DNA from: an uncultured Bacteroides sp.
GTDB taxonomy: Bacteria > Bacteroidota > Bacteroidia > Bacteroidales > Bacteroidaceae
Reading direction: 5' to 3'
Assembly (NCBI GenBank): GCA_949296415.1
Contig: CASFQC010000009.1
Span: 1-57,682, forward strand
DNA: 57,682 nt
The translations under genes were made by a program, and so were the position numbers. Shown one piece after another: positions 17,764 to 27,096 of this stretch. Numbering within the stretch: the stretch's first letter is position 1; every line of letters starts with the position of its first letter. The notes under the pieces are model-generated. The model did no database searches, was not told the origin of the DNA, and worked only from the letters and a program-made list of their open reading frames with translations.

Positions 17764-17809
17764 CGTAACACCTCCGTATTTTCCATGTAACACCCCCCTT
17801 CTACTTTTG
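17764..17809 (+). promoter_or_regulatory. Candidate Pho box and promoter of the TonB receptor/phosphatase operon
   Basis: Three 7-base units at exact 11-bp spacing: CGTAACA (17764), CGTATTT (17775), TGTAACA (17786). The last one starts 16 bases before the -7 element TACTTTTG (17802-17809); the pstS promoter has the same TGTAACA at 17 bases from its -7. The stretch CATGTAACAC is identical in both promoters. There is no -33 TTTG. This links the operon to phosphate starvation by inference. Confidence 0.6.
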
Positions 17810-17829
17810 CGGCAAAAAATGAAAGAGGT

Positions 17830-20496
17830 ATGAAGATTTATTTGATTGTCAGTATTTTCATGTTGTTCCCATTAACTGTTTTCTCACGGGACATTAAAGG
17901 AAAAATCAAGGATGCCAAGACAGGAGAAGAGATTATCGGTGCCTCGGTCATCGTAAAGGAAGAACCGGGAAAAGGTGCCGTATCAGGACTTGACGGCAGC
18001 TTCAGACTGTCGGTGGGACACGGAAAATATACGCTGGTATGCCGTTTCGTGGGCTATAAGACGTGTGAGGTCAGTGTGACACCCGATTCGGAAGAAGATG
18101 TGGTCATCCCGCTGGACACGGACGATGTGATGCTGGAGACCGTCACCGTCACCGCTACCAACCCCGGCCGCACCGAGGCCGGCGCACGCGAGCTGGAGCG
18201 TAAGGCCATGAACGTGGTGAATGTGATGAGCGCCAGAAGCATGGAGCTGTCGCCAGACATTACCGTGGCCAACGTCATACAGCGCATGTCGGGAGTGACC
18301 GTGGAGCGCAACAGTAGCGGTGAAGGACAGTATGCCATACTGCGTGGCATGGACAAGCGTTACAACTACACGCTGGTGAATGGCGTGAAAATACCCAGTC
18401 CGGACAATAAAAACCGGTTCGTGCCGCTGGACATATTCCCTTCCGAGATGCTGGACCGTCTGGAGGTGACCAAGTCACTTACCGCCAACATGGAAGGCGA
18501 CGGCATAGGCGGAGCGGTGAATCTGGTGATGAAAGACGCGCCCACCCAACGGCAGTTCACCGCAAACGTATCCACCGGATACAACGCCATGTACTTCGGA
18601 CGCGACTTCCAGTCGTTCGACTACGGCTCCATCGTGAAGAAGTCGCCCTATGAAGCCAAAGGCATGCCCGAAGACAGCCGCGTCACTATGGACGACTTCA
18701 GCAACAGGAGCATGCACATGAGTTGGAACAGGCCCCTGCCCGACCTGACGGCGGGACTGTCTTACGGTGACCGTTTCTTTGACAAGAGACTGGGCGTGAT
18801 GCTGGCCGGAAGTTTCCTCAATACCTACAGAGGTAAGGAAAGCCGGATGTACTATCAGCCGGGAACATCGCACAACGGCATAGAATACCGCAACTATTCC
18901 ACCCAACAGACCAGAATAGGCGCACATGCCAAGCTGGACTACCGTTTCGGCGAAAACCACAAGCTGACGTGGTACAACGGATACATGGACATGCGCGAAG
19001 CCGAAGTACGTGACTCGCACGACGATCAGGAAGGCAACGTGCGCATGAAGTGGAACCGGCAGTACATAGTGAACTCCACGCTGAAGGGCGAGCACGGTTT
19101 CCTCAACGACAACGCTTTAAGGCTCAGCTGGTCGGCCGTGGCTTCGAAAGCTTACAACGAGACTCCGGACAACATACGCATCTACCTGCAAGGACACCAC
19201 CTGCAGAACACCAACTCGGCCGAGCGCCGGTGGGAACACAACTCCGACCGCGACCTGGCCGGATATGCCGACCTGACGTACAAGCTGCAGCCGGATTCCC
19301 GTTCGGTTCTGGAACTCTCTACAGGCGGCATGTACCGCGACAAGAAACGGGACAGCTTCTACAACGGATACTGGTTCCAGTCGGCCACCGGACACATGGA
19401 CCCCCAGGTGCAGGGCGAGGATTGGGACAACTATGACCAACTACTCTTTGACGTGCAGACACGCGACGTAAGCAACCCGCTGAATTACGACGCCACCGAA
19501 AAGGTAGGAGCAGCCTACGGCATGGCAAAGTACACCCGCGACAAATGGGAACTGACAGCCGGACTGCGCGTGGAGCATACCAACCAAGGCTACAGACTGC
19601 GGTATCCGTCAAGCTACGACAATCCGGAAGGCAGCCAGAAGTACACCGACGTGCTGCCCAGTTTCCATGCCAAATATAACGTGCACCGGAACGCCAACCT
19701 GCGCTTCTCCTATGCACGTGCCATAAACCGTCCCAGCTTCTTCGAGATAGTGCCCTACCATATCCTGAACGAAGACTATACGGAAACAGGCAATCCCGAC
19801 CTGAAGCATACGGTAGCCGACAACATAGACCTGCGCTACGAGATGTTCCCCCGTTCGTCGGAACAATTCATGATAGGCCTCTTCTACAAAAGGTTGAAAA
19901 ATCCCATAGAGTACCAGCTGATACAACCCGAAGGCAATACCAGCCAAAGCATGTACTACACCCCCGTAAACCTGGGTGACGCACACAACCTGGGTGTGGA
20001 AGCAGACATACTGAAATACTTCAGCTGGTTCGGCATCAAGGCCAACTACACGTACACACACTCGCGTATCACCTCGGAAAAGCGATATATGGAAGGCTCG
20101 GAAGTGAAGCAAACCAAAGAGTCGCGCCCGCTGTTCGGACAGGCATCCCACGTGGCCAACCTCTCGCTGCTGTTCAAGAGCGCCAAGTACGGATGGGAAG
20201 GACAACTGGCCGGAAGTTACACGGGCAAACGACTGAGCGACCTCTCGCAGTGGGCATCAGACGACATATGGGAGAAAGGCTACTTCCAGCTTGACGCTTC
20301 GGTAGAAAAGACCTTCCGCAAAGGTTTCTGCCTCTTCGCCAAGGCAAGCAACCTGCTTGACACCCCCCTGCTGCGCTACATACAGAAAGGACCACACACC
20401 AGTGCCGTAAATTCCGAACGCACGGACGGCAACGTCATAGAACGTAAAGAATGGCACGGACAGTCGGTCATGATAGGCGTGCGCTACAAGCTGTAA
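17830..20496 (+). CDS. TonB-dependent outer-membrane receptor, probably phosphate-regulated
   Basis: An 888-residue outer-membrane receptor. Order of parts: signal peptide 1 to about 19, carboxypeptidase-regulatory-like domain about 21-95 (IKGKIKDAKTGEEIIGASVI), plug about 105-235 (VIQRMSGVTVERNSSGEGQY, AILRGMDKRYNYTLVNGVKI), then a 22-stranded barrel ending in the aromatic/hydrophobic YKL. It has the plain TonB-receptor layout, without a SusD partner next to it. The following genes encode a surface lipoprotein and a metallophosphatase, and the promoter resembles that of pstS. I infer import of phosphate or of a phosphorylated compound released by the phosphatase; the substrate is unknown. 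Confidence 0.88.
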   Translation: MKIYLIVSIFMLFPLTVFSRDIKGKIKDAKTGEEIIGASVIVKEEPGKGAVSGLDGSFRLSVGHGKYTLVCRFVGYKTCEVSVTPDSEEDVVIPLDTDDVMLETVTVTATNPGRTEAGARELERKAMNVVNVMSARSMELSPDITVANVIQRMSGVTVERNSSGEGQYAILRGMDKRYNYTLVNGVKIPSPDNKNRFVPLDIFPSEMLDRLEVTKSLTANMEGDGIGGAVNLVMKDAPTQRQFTANVSTGYNAMYFGRDFQSFDYGSIVKKSPYEAKGMPEDSRVTMDDFSNRSMHMSWNRPLPDLTAGLSYGDRFFDKRLGVMLAGSFLNTYRGKESRMYYQPGTSHNGIEYRNYSTQQTRIGAHAKLDYRFGENHKLTWYNGYMDMREAEVRDSHDDQEGNVRMKWNRQYIVNSTLKGEHGFLNDNALRLSWSAVASKAYNETPDNIRIYLQGHHLQNTNSAERRWEHNSDRDLAGYADLTYKLQPDSRSVLELSTGGMYRDKKRDSFYNGYWFQSATGHMDPQVQGEDWDNYDQLLFDVQTRDVSNPLNYDATEKVGAAYGMAKYTRDKWELTAGLRVEHTNQGYRLRYPSSYDNPEGSQKYTDVLPSFHAKYNVHRNANLRFSYARAINRPSFFEIVPYHILNEDYTETGNPDLKHTVADNIDLRYEMFPRSSEQFMIGLFYKRLKNPIEYQLIQPEGNTSQSMYYTPVNLGDAHNLGVEADILKYFSWFGIKANYTYTHSRITSEKRYMEGSEVKQTKESRPLFGQASHVANLSLLFKSAKYGWEGQLAGSYTGKRLSDLSQWASDDIWEKGYFQLDASVEKTFRKGFCLFAKASNLLDTPLLRYIQKGPHTSAVNSERTDGNVIERKEWHGQSVMIGVRYKL

Positions 20497-20597
20497 ACCA
20501 GCACGGCCTGGAAAGAAAAGACAAATAAATTAAGAAGAGATAACCAGAAGAGAAAAAATAACCATTAAGTTAATCACTAACCTAACTCATTTTCATT

Positions 20598-22019
20598 ATG
20601 GACTTTAAGAAATATCTGTTGATGGGAGCAGCCGTGCTGTCTCTGTCATTCTTCGCTGCCTGCAGCGATGACGATGAAGTAGTAACCGACCCCGACAACC
20701 AGGAACAAGGCAACGGGAACCAAGATGGGGAAACTCCGCTGAACGACCCCTCTCTATGGGAAAACACCAATCGGCTGACCTGGCCCGCCAATTCGATAGT
20801 GGAACTGGACACACACTACACCGTGCCCGAAGGCAAGTCGCTCGTCATCGAGCCGGGCGTGCAAATCATTGTAAGCACCGCCGGAGCGGGCGTGAACGGC
20901 ACACCCATAGAATTCACCGTAAACGGCAACCTCTACTGTGAAGGAACGGCCGACAACCCCATACTCTTCTCCATTCCCGAGGACGAACGTACCGAAGGCA
21001 ACGCCCTGAAAGGCATGTGGGGAGGCATCATGGGAGGAACCACCTGCGCCGAAATGCTGATAGACCACACCATCATAGAATACACCGGAGGACAGGTCAT
21101 CGAAGACTCTCCCGCCGCACAGACCGAAGCTTACACGGCCGGTGACGACGCCTATCCGCAAATCACCACGAACAATGTCAACGGAAAGTATGTCATCACC
21201 AACTCCATACTACGCTACGGATGGAGCGACGGCATATATCTTATGGGAGGACAAGCCATAGTGGCCAACAACATCTTCGCCGGAAACGGATATGACGGTG
21301 CGGAAGCCGTGAACATGAAAGCCGGCGTCGTGGCCGACGTGGCTGGCAATCTGATGTACAGTCCCAATACCAACGGACTGAAACTCTCCAGCTCCGGACA
21401 AGGAGGCAACCGGGGACAGGCTCTGATACAGGCCTATAACAACACCATAGTAAATGCCGGATGGCGCCGTGACGGAGAGAAAGGCGGATGCGTCTACGTA
21501 GAGAAGAACGCCCTGGTACACGTGTACAACAACCTGATGGTAAACTGCAAGTTCCGCGCCAAGACACCCTCCTACACCGACCCCGACAATCCGGAAGAGG
21601 GATATGACGACAACTCGGTAATAGACTACAACTACTATGCCTCCGGAAGCCAGAGAAGCGAGATTGTATGGGAAGAGGAAAGCGGAGTGGCCTACGCCTG
21701 GGAAGGATACAACCTTGACGATGAAGACTACAACACCGGCGTGGTAGACGCCCACAGCATCATTGCCACCGAAACCGACAGCAAAGACCCCCTGTTCGTG
21801 AACTATGACCTGAACGGCGTGTCACTGACCAACTACATATATAACAACGCATGGGACTTCCACGTACAGGCCGGATCGCCTGTTCTGGAAGGCGCATACG
21901 ACGGCAACGACACCGCTATGGCACCACACTTCGGAACCGACGGACTGACTGTAGACGGCAAGACCTACACATCGCCCGCACCGCAGGCCTACTACGGAGC
22001 ATACGCCACAGCCCAATGA
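20598..22019 (+). CDS. Surface lipoprotein with right-handed beta-helix repeats
   Basis: A 473-residue lipoprotein: signal peptide with Cys22 (FFAACSDDDE). The acidic residues right after the cysteine match the export signal that sends Bacteroidetes lipoproteins to the cell surface. The body (residues about 75-400) reads as parallel beta-helix coils with short repeats of hydrophobic and N/G-rich turns (IEFTVNGNLYCEGTADNPIL, KYVITNSILRYG, QAIVANNIFAGNG, VADVAGNLMYSPNTNG). No lyase or hydrolase motif stands out. It lies 101 bp after the receptor and 95 bp before the phosphatase on the same strand, so it may capture or present the substrate at the surface. Related beta-helix lipoproteins include non-catalytic binders. 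Confidence 0.78.
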   Translation: MDFKKYLLMGAAVLSLSFFAACSDDDEVVTDPDNQEQGNGNQDGETPLNDPSLWENTNRLTWPANSIVELDTHYTVPEGKSLVIEPGVQIIVSTAGAGVNGTPIEFTVNGNLYCEGTADNPILFSIPEDERTEGNALKGMWGGIMGGTTCAEMLIDHTIIEYTGGQVIEDSPAAQTEAYTAGDDAYPQITTNNVNGKYVITNSILRYGWSDGIYLMGGQAIVANNIFAGNGYDGAEAVNMKAGVVADVAGNLMYSPNTNGLKLSSSGQGGNRGQALIQAYNNTIVNAGWRRDGEKGGCVYVEKNALVHVYNNLMVNCKFRAKTPSYTDPDNPEEGYDDNSVIDYNYYASGSQRSEIVWEEESGVAYAWEGYNLDDEDYNTGVVDAHSIIATETDSKDPLFVNYDLNGVSLTNYIYNNAWDFHVQAGSPVLEGAYDGNDTAMAPHFGTDGLTVDGKTYTSPAPQAYYGAYATAQ

Positions 22020-22114
22020 AAACCGTCGCAAACTATCCGCACACCGCAAACTGTACACTGGCATTCCAACATGTATACAGATTCTGCAGATAACTTTGCA
22101 GACGACAAATACGG

Positions 22115-23110
22115 ATGTTAACCAACAAAAAACAAATGGAAAAGCAAATGAAAGCAACAGACTACATCTGGAAAAGAACAGTGCTCGCAGCCCTCTGTCT
22201 GCTCATGGCCATACTACCGGCAGCCGCACAAAACGAGGCAGACTGGAAAGCGCTCGAAAAACCACTGAACTTCTACCTGGCCAATGACCTGGGACGAAAC
22301 GGATACTACGACCAGAAACCCATAGCCGAACTCATGGGACGCATGGCCGAGACCGTAGACATAGAATTTGTGGTAGCCGCAGGCGACATACATCACTTCG
22401 AGGGCGTGCGCAGCGTGAACGACCCCCTGTGGATGACCAACTACGAACTGGTGTACAGCCATCCCGACCTGATGCTGCCCTGGTATCCCATACTGGGCAA
22501 CCACGAGTATAGGGGCAACACACAGGCCGTGATAGACTACAGCCAGGTAAGCGCCCGGTGGCAGATGCCCGACCGATACTACACCAAGGTGATGGAGGAA
22601 GACGGAACCACCCTACGGCTGGTCATGATAGACACATCCCCCCTGCTTGACAAATACCGCAAAGACACGGAAAAGTATCCGGACGCTGCCTCCCAAGACA
22701 TGGACAGGCAGCTGCAATGGCTGGACTCCGTGCTGGAGAACGCCAAGGAAGACTGGATTCTGGTAGTGGGACACCACCCCATCTACGCCGACACGGACAA
22801 AAGCGAGAGCGAACGCACCGACATGCAAAAGCGTGTGGACACCATACTGCGCAAGCACGGCAACGTAGACATGTACCTGTGCGGACACATACACAACTTC
22901 CAGCACATACGCAAGGCCGGATGTGATACGGACTATGTGGTGAACAGCAGCGCCTCCCTGAGCAGACAGAATGTGAAACCCATAGACGGAACCGTGTTCT
23001 GCAGCGGAGAGCCGGGATTCTCCCTTGTCACCGTGGACAAGCACGAACTCTGCCTTCACATGATAGACAAGAACGGCAAGGTGCTTCACACAGTGAGACG
23101 CACCCGATAA
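22115..23110 (+). CDS. Secreted calcineurin-like metallophosphatase (purple-acid-phosphatase type)
   Basis: A 331-residue exported phosphatase. A signal peptide ends near PAAAQ; the second ATG (22136, MEKQMKATDY) gives the more usual signal length. The dinuclear-metal motifs of the metallophosphoesterase fold are present in order: D in ANDLGRNGYYDQ, AAGDIHH, GNHEY, VVGHHPIY and CGHIHN. The layout is closest to tartrate-resistant (purple) acid phosphatases, although the first motif is DLG rather than DWG. It probably frees phosphate from organic esters in the periplasm or at the surface, feeding the TonB receptor and the Pst system. Last gene of the operon, ended by the hairpin at 23134. Confidence 0.88.
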   Translation: MLTNKKQMEKQMKATDYIWKRTVLAALCLLMAILPAAAQNEADWKALEKPLNFYLANDLGRNGYYDQKPIAELMGRMAETVDIEFVVAAGDIHHFEGVRSVNDPLWMTNYELVYSHPDLMLPWYPILGNHEYRGNTQAVIDYSQVSARWQMPDRYYTKVMEEDGTTLRLVMIDTSPLLDKYRKDTEKYPDAASQDMDRQLQWLDSVLENAKEDWILVVGHHPIYADTDKSESERTDMQKRVDTILRKHGNVDMYLCGHIHNFQHIRKAGCDTDYVVNSSASLSRQNVKPIDGTVFCSGEPGFSLVTVDKHELCLHMIDKNGKVLHTVRRTR

Positions 23111-23133
23111 GACAGCATATCACAACCCGTCAG

Positions 23134-23168
23134 GAGAAGGGACCCACAGGCCCCTTCTCTTTTTTTTC
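23134..23168 (+). terminator. Rho-independent terminator after the phosphatase gene
   Basis: GAGAAGGG (23134-23141) pairs with CCCTTCTC (23152-23159), followed by a run of eight Ts. Confidence 0.88.
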
Positions 23169-23238
23169 ATACGGCCTGACCTATATATGCCACGCAAGCC
23201 CTAACTTTGCATTCTGAACAGAAAGACATCATTCCATC

Positions 23239-24609
23239 ATGGCTAAGGAAAAGACCGTTTACGTATGCAACAACTGCGGACAGGAGTCACCCAAATGGGT
23301 GGGAAAATGCCCCTCCTGCGGACAGTGGAACACCTTTGTGGAAGAGACCGTAAGAAAAGAACCCGCACAGAACAGGCTCATGCCCGCCGGCATGGAGCGC
23401 GCAAAAGCCAAGCCCATGACCCTGGACGAGATAGAGGCAGGCGAGGAGCCGCGCACCGACCTGCACGACCAGGAACTGAACCGCGTCCTGGGAGGAGGAC
23501 TGGTACAAGGCTCGCTGGTGCTCATCGGAGGAGAACCCGGAATAGGCAAGTCCACACTGGTGCTGCAGACCATGCTACGCATACCGGACAAACGCATACT
23601 CTACGTCTCGGGCGAGGAAAGCGCAAGGCAGCTCAAACTGAGGGCAGACAGGCTGGCACACACCTCAAACGACTGCCTCATAGTATGCGAGACCTCGCTG
23701 GAACAAATATACGTCCACATCAAGAACACCCGGCCCGACATCGTGGTGATAGACTCCATACAGACCATCTCCACCGAAAGCCTGGACTCATCCCCCGGAA
23801 GCGTGGCACAGGTACGCGAATGCGCAGCCAGCATACTGCGCTTCGCCAAGGAGACACACACCGCCGTGCTGCTCATAGGACACATCAACAAGGAAGGCAG
23901 TATAGCCGGACCCAAAGTGTTGGAACACATAGTGGATACCGTACTGCAGTTCGAGGGAGACCAACACTACATGTACCGCATACTGCGCAGCATAAAGAAC
24001 CGCTTCGGAAGCACCGCCGAGCTGGGCATATACGAGATGAGACAAGACGGCCTCCGCCAAGTAAGCAACCCCTCGGAACTCCTCCTCAGCCAGGACCACG
24101 AAGGCATGAGCGGGGTGGCCATAGCATCGGCCATAGAGGGAGTGCGCCCGTTCCTCATCGAGACACAGGCATTGGTCAGCTCCGCCGTGTACGGTAATCC
24201 GCAACGATCGGCCACAGGATTCGATCTCCGCCGCATGAACATGCTACTGGCCGTGCTGGAGAAGCGCGTAGGATTCAAGCTGGGACAGAAGGACGTGTTC
24301 CTCAACATAGCGGGCGGACTGAAGGTGAACGACCCCGCCATTGACCTGGCCGTAATCAGCGCCATACTGAGCAGCAACATGGACATCGCCATTGAACCGG
24401 AAGTGTGCATGGCGGGCGAAGTGGGTCTCTCCGGCGAGATACGCCCCGTAAACCGCATAGAACAGCGCATAGGCGAGGCCGAAAAACTGGGATTCCGCCG
24501 CTACCTCCTCCCCCGACAGAATATGCAGGGGCTGGACACACGTCGCACTAACATAGAGCTGGTGCCTGTAAGGAAGGTTGAAGAAGCATTCAGAACTCTG
24601 TTCGGATAA
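23239..24609 (+). CDS. radA: DNA repair protein RadA (Sms)
   Basis: A 456-residue RecA-like helicase/branch-migration protein. N-terminal zinc finger with two CxxC pairs (CNNCGQ, CPSCGQW, residues about 9-33), Walker A GGEPGIGKST near residue 95, the RadA-specific KNRFG motif near residue 254 and a C-terminal Lon-protease-like domain (KVNDPAIDLAVISAILSS) that forms the hexamer contacts. Acts in recombination and repair of stalled forks. A -7 element TAACTTTG lies at 23202-23209. Single-gene unit. Confidence 0.97.
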   Translation: MAKEKTVYVCNNCGQESPKWVGKCPSCGQWNTFVEETVRKEPAQNRLMPAGMERAKAKPMTLDEIEAGEEPRTDLHDQELNRVLGGGLVQGSLVLIGGEPGIGKSTLVLQTMLRIPDKRILYVSGEESARQLKLRADRLAHTSNDCLIVCETSLEQIYVHIKNTRPDIVVIDSIQTISTESLDSSPGSVAQVRECAASILRFAKETHTAVLLIGHINKEGSIAGPKVLEHIVDTVLQFEGDQHYMYRILRSIKNRFGSTAELGIYEMRQDGLRQVSNPSELLLSQDHEGMSGVAIASAIEGVRPFLIETQALVSSAVYGNPQRSATGFDLRRMNMLLAVLEKRVGFKLGQKDVFLNIAGGLKVNDPAIDLAVISAILSSNMDIAIEPEVCMAGEVGLSGEIRPVNRIEQRIGEAEKLGFRRYLLPRQNMQGLDTRRTNIELVPVRKVEEAFRTLFG

Positions 24610-24711
24610 GGCACATAAGGGGCGGCCCGTCATCTGTTTGGCAAATTGCGGACATTTTCTTGTGAGAAAACTATTTATTTTTTTACATCCTTACAATTAA
24701 AACATTAAGAA

Positions 24712-25779
24712 ATGATAACATATAGACTATGCGGAATTCTTGTAGCTCTGTCTGCATTATCCCATTCAAATCTGAACGCTCAAATCATCCTTGCCGATAA
24801 AACGGATAGAAGCGTTGTGGCTTTTGCACAAGTCACGGATGAGAAAGGAAACACCATTGGCATGTCGGACATAGACGGGTGCGTCCGTATAGATGGTAAA
24901 GACGGGCAGGTCTTTGTTATCAAACATTTGTCATACGAGCCTAAGAAAATCAAAATCTCCCATCCGGCCAACGGCGACACGCTATGGCTCTCTCCCGCTA
25001 ATTATAACTTGAATGAAGTCAGCGTTTCAACCCGACAATCAGATTATATACACTTGAAGGCATACTTCCGCAGCTACCAACAGAACGATTCATGCCTGAA
25101 GTATTTCAAGGATGGCATTGTGCATTACTACATTCCCTTACATGGGAAAAAAGTCAAGAGGCACGTTGAGGTATCACGCCTGTTGGAAAACAAAGGTTTG
25201 ATAGCCAAGGACAGGAAACGGACAAATAGCGTGGTAGACAAGTATATCACGACTCCTTATCTGGAAGAAAAGACCTTGTTTGAGCGCATAAAGCAGCAGG
25301 CCGATACCTTTGATGAAGGTTTGCCTTATGCGAAGCTATGCATGGAGGGGGTCCCGGCAGGCATCTGCAAGCAAGATTCATTGACCCGCCGTGTGGAGTA
25401 TGACGCTTTGGCCTTGGAAGGAGGGAAGCGGGAAGGCAAACTCTTTGGCTACACTACACGGATAGAGGCCTTTGTTCAAACTGAGATTTATCGCCGGAGG
25501 GCAGAATATCAGTCTTACATTGACCTTCTAAGCCATAGGGATTACCGTAAGATATTCTATAAATATAAGAAAGACAAGCATGAGCAACTGGTAGAAGTGA
25601 CCGATGAACTTTACGTTCTTTCGCAAGCATACGTCACTTCCGAGGAGATGAAGCGAGCTTTAAAAGAAGAAAGAAGCTCATTGAAGTCCCAAGAAGCCTA
25701 TTGGCAAAATCCGGCCATTCCTCCCATCCATGAATATCTCCAGTCAGTGCTGAAGCGTGAGTTGCTTCCGGCGGAGTGA
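24712..25779 (+). CDS. Secreted protein with a carboxypeptidase-regulatory-like domain
   Basis: A 355-residue exported protein: signal peptide 1 to about 23 (ending LNAQ) and then a beta-sandwich domain at about 25-105 of the CarboxypepD_reg type (IGMSDIDGCVRIDGKDGQ, VIKHLSYEPKKIKI), as used at the N-terminus of TonB receptors. The remaining 250 residues are charged and mainly helical (VEVSRLLENKGLIAKDRKRT, EEMKRALKEERSSLKSQEAY) with no family I recognise. It has no barrel, so it is not a truncated receptor by appearance. Its base composition is lower in GC than its neighbours, hinting at acquisition. Function unknown. Confidence 0.72.
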   Translation: MITYRLCGILVALSALSHSNLNAQIILADKTDRSVVAFAQVTDEKGNTIGMSDIDGCVRIDGKDGQVFVIKHLSYEPKKIKISHPANGDTLWLSPANYNLNEVSVSTRQSDYIHLKAYFRSYQQNDSCLKYFKDGIVHYYIPLHGKKVKRHVEVSRLLENKGLIAKDRKRTNSVVDKYITTPYLEEKTLFERIKQQADTFDEGLPYAKLCMEGVPAGICKQDSLTRRVEYDALALEGGKREGKLFGYTTRIEAFVQTEIYRRRAEYQSYIDLLSHRDYRKIFYKYKKDKHEQLVEVTDELYVLSQAYVTSEEMKRALKEERSSLKSQEAYWQNPAIPPIHEYLQSVLKRELLPAE

Positions 25780-25794
25780 AGCATTTCCTCAGAA

Positions 25795-26514
25795 TTACGA
25801 TTTCCGCCTCATCCCCTTGATGACCTGCTTCGTGGCGGCATCCACCCGGTAGGACTCCACAATCTTCTGCAACGTCTTGTTGTAGGTGAAGTCGTCCAAC
25901 GTGTTCCCCTCCCGGAGGTAACGCATCGTGAGGTCGGGGAACTTGACAAAGCAGACGGACAAGGCCCAGGCCACGCCCATGCGGACGTAGTAGCCCTCGT
26001 GGCGGATGCCGTCGTAGAGGCGGAGCAACTCATGGATATGTTCCTCGTCAATGAACAGCTGCATCGTCATCACCACGCCGAAACGTATCTCGTATTCGCC
26101 CCCGGCCCGCATCCAATCCTTGAGGTATTCCCACAGGCGTCCCTTATTCGCCTCAATGAAGCGTTTCCCTCCGCCGAACTTGAACGTGTCGCACACCGAC
26201 CAACTGTTGATGAGGCGCACGAAGCGGGTCACCCGCCCTAAATATACTTCCACATCCCCATCCGGACGTATGCTGCCCAGCACCATGCCTTGCAGCATAC
26301 GTTCCTCCATATAATACGTGTCCGCCGTGGCCAGGTACGCCTGCCAGTCGCCCTTGGCTATCTTCTTGGCCAACTCGCGTAGGTGGGGGATGCGGATGCC
26401 GAGGACATTCGGCACGCCGGGATTGAGGCTCTCGGTGAAGGGCTTGTTGCCTTGCTCGGCCAGGCGGAGCAGCTCGGCCTTGACGGCTTCGGGGGTGATG
26501 GGGATTGGGGTCAT
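25795..26514 (-). CDS. DNA alkylation repair protein (AlkD-like)
   Basis: A 239-residue all-helical HEAT-like repeat protein of the AlkD/DNA_alkylation family, DNA glycosylases that remove cationic alkylated bases such as 3- and 7-methylpurines. Family motifs include GVRIPxLRxLAK-like IRIPHLRELAKKIA, the MEERMLQGMVLG segment, LINSWSVCDTFKF with the DNA-contacting Trp and Asp, and RFGVVMTMQLF. Divergent from yccF; a minus-strand -7 TACCTTTG is at 26541-26548. Confidence 0.9.
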   Translation of the reverse strand: MTPIPITPEAVKAELLRLAEQGNKPFTESLNPGVPNVLGIRIPHLRELAKKIAKGDWQAYLATADTYYMEERMLQGMVLGSIRPDGDVEVYLGRVTRFVRLINSWSVCDTFKFGGGKRFIEANKGRLWEYLKDWMRAGGEYEIRFGVVMTMQLFIDEEHIHELLRLYDGIRHEGYYVRMGVAWALSVCFVKFPDLTMRYLREGNTLDDFTYNKTLQKIVESYRVDAATKQVIKGMRRKS

Positions 26515-26540
26515 CGTATGTATGCAGGTTGTTTTGCGGG

Positions 26541-26576
26541 CAAAGGTAGTAATTTAAACAAGAAGAATTATCTTTG
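26541..26576. promoter_or_regulatory. Face-to-back promoters of the AlkD-like gene and yccF
   Basis: Minus-strand TACCTTTG (26541-26548) points to the AlkD-like gene; plus-strand TATCTTTG (26569-26576) points to yccF, 32 bases before its ATG. The two -7 elements are only 20 bp apart, so the polymerases would compete. Confidence 0.6.
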
Positions 26577-26607
26577 CCCCATCAATCAATAAAAAAAAGA
26601 AAAGTAT

Positions 26608-26982
26608 ATGGGATGTTTTATGAATGTATTGTGGCTGGTGCTGGGCGGCATCTTTACCGCCGTGGAATATGTGGTGGCCAGCCTGTTGCTGATGGTGACT
26701 ATCGTGGGGATACCCTTCGGGATGCAAACGTTGAAGCTGGCGGGGCTGGCCTTGTGGCCGTTCGGCAAGGAGGTGCGTACGGGCGAACGTTCGGGCGGAT
26801 GCCTGTACGTGCTGATGAACGTGTTGTGGATTCTGCTGGGCGGCATCTGGATTGCGTTGTCCCACCTGGTATTCGGGGCGGTGCTGTGCATCACCGTCAT
26901 CGGCATACCCTTCGGGCTTCAGCACTTCAAGCTGGCGGCATTGGCGTTGACGCCGTTCGGGAAAGATATTATTTCCCAGTAA
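26608..26982 (+). CDS. YccF-family inner-membrane protein
   Basis: A 124-residue membrane protein with two copies of the YccF domain: MNVLWLVLGGIFTAVEY...IVGIPFGMQTLKLAGLALWP and MNVLWILLGGIWIALSH...VIGIPFGLQHFKLAALALTP. Each copy has two hydrophobic segments and the GIPFG signature. Cellular role unknown in the family. It is a single gene between divergent and convergent neighbours. Confidence 0.88.
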   Translation: MGCFMNVLWLVLGGIFTAVEYVVASLLLMVTIVGIPFGMQTLKLAGLALWPFGKEVRTGERSGGCLYVLMNVLWILLGGIWIALSHLVFGAVLCITVIGIPFGLQHFKLAALALTPFGKDIISQ

Positions 26983-27096
26983 CTAGAAAATACGATTACC
27001 ATGAGCAGGGAAAATCATTTCCCACCTGATGGAAAGACTTCGGACTTACGGAACTCATGAGAAGTCATATTCTTCCGTCATGCAGTTATACATCAA

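Larger units (their letters stand above)
17206..17829. other. Intergenic region with a long repeat element and a Pho-type promoter
   Basis: 624 bp between divergent genes. It contains the repeat element at 17411-17576, a small AT-looped hairpin (ACATCTTTT 17674-17682 with AAAAGATGT 17693-17701), and the promoter region 17764-17809. A minus-strand frame at 17604-17786 runs through the promoter and has no gene-like features. Confidence 0.55.

Noticed and set aside
17604-17786. Minus-strand 60-codon frame upstream of the TonB receptor
   Set aside because: It runs through the phased repeats of the promoter and a hairpin, with no coding features.
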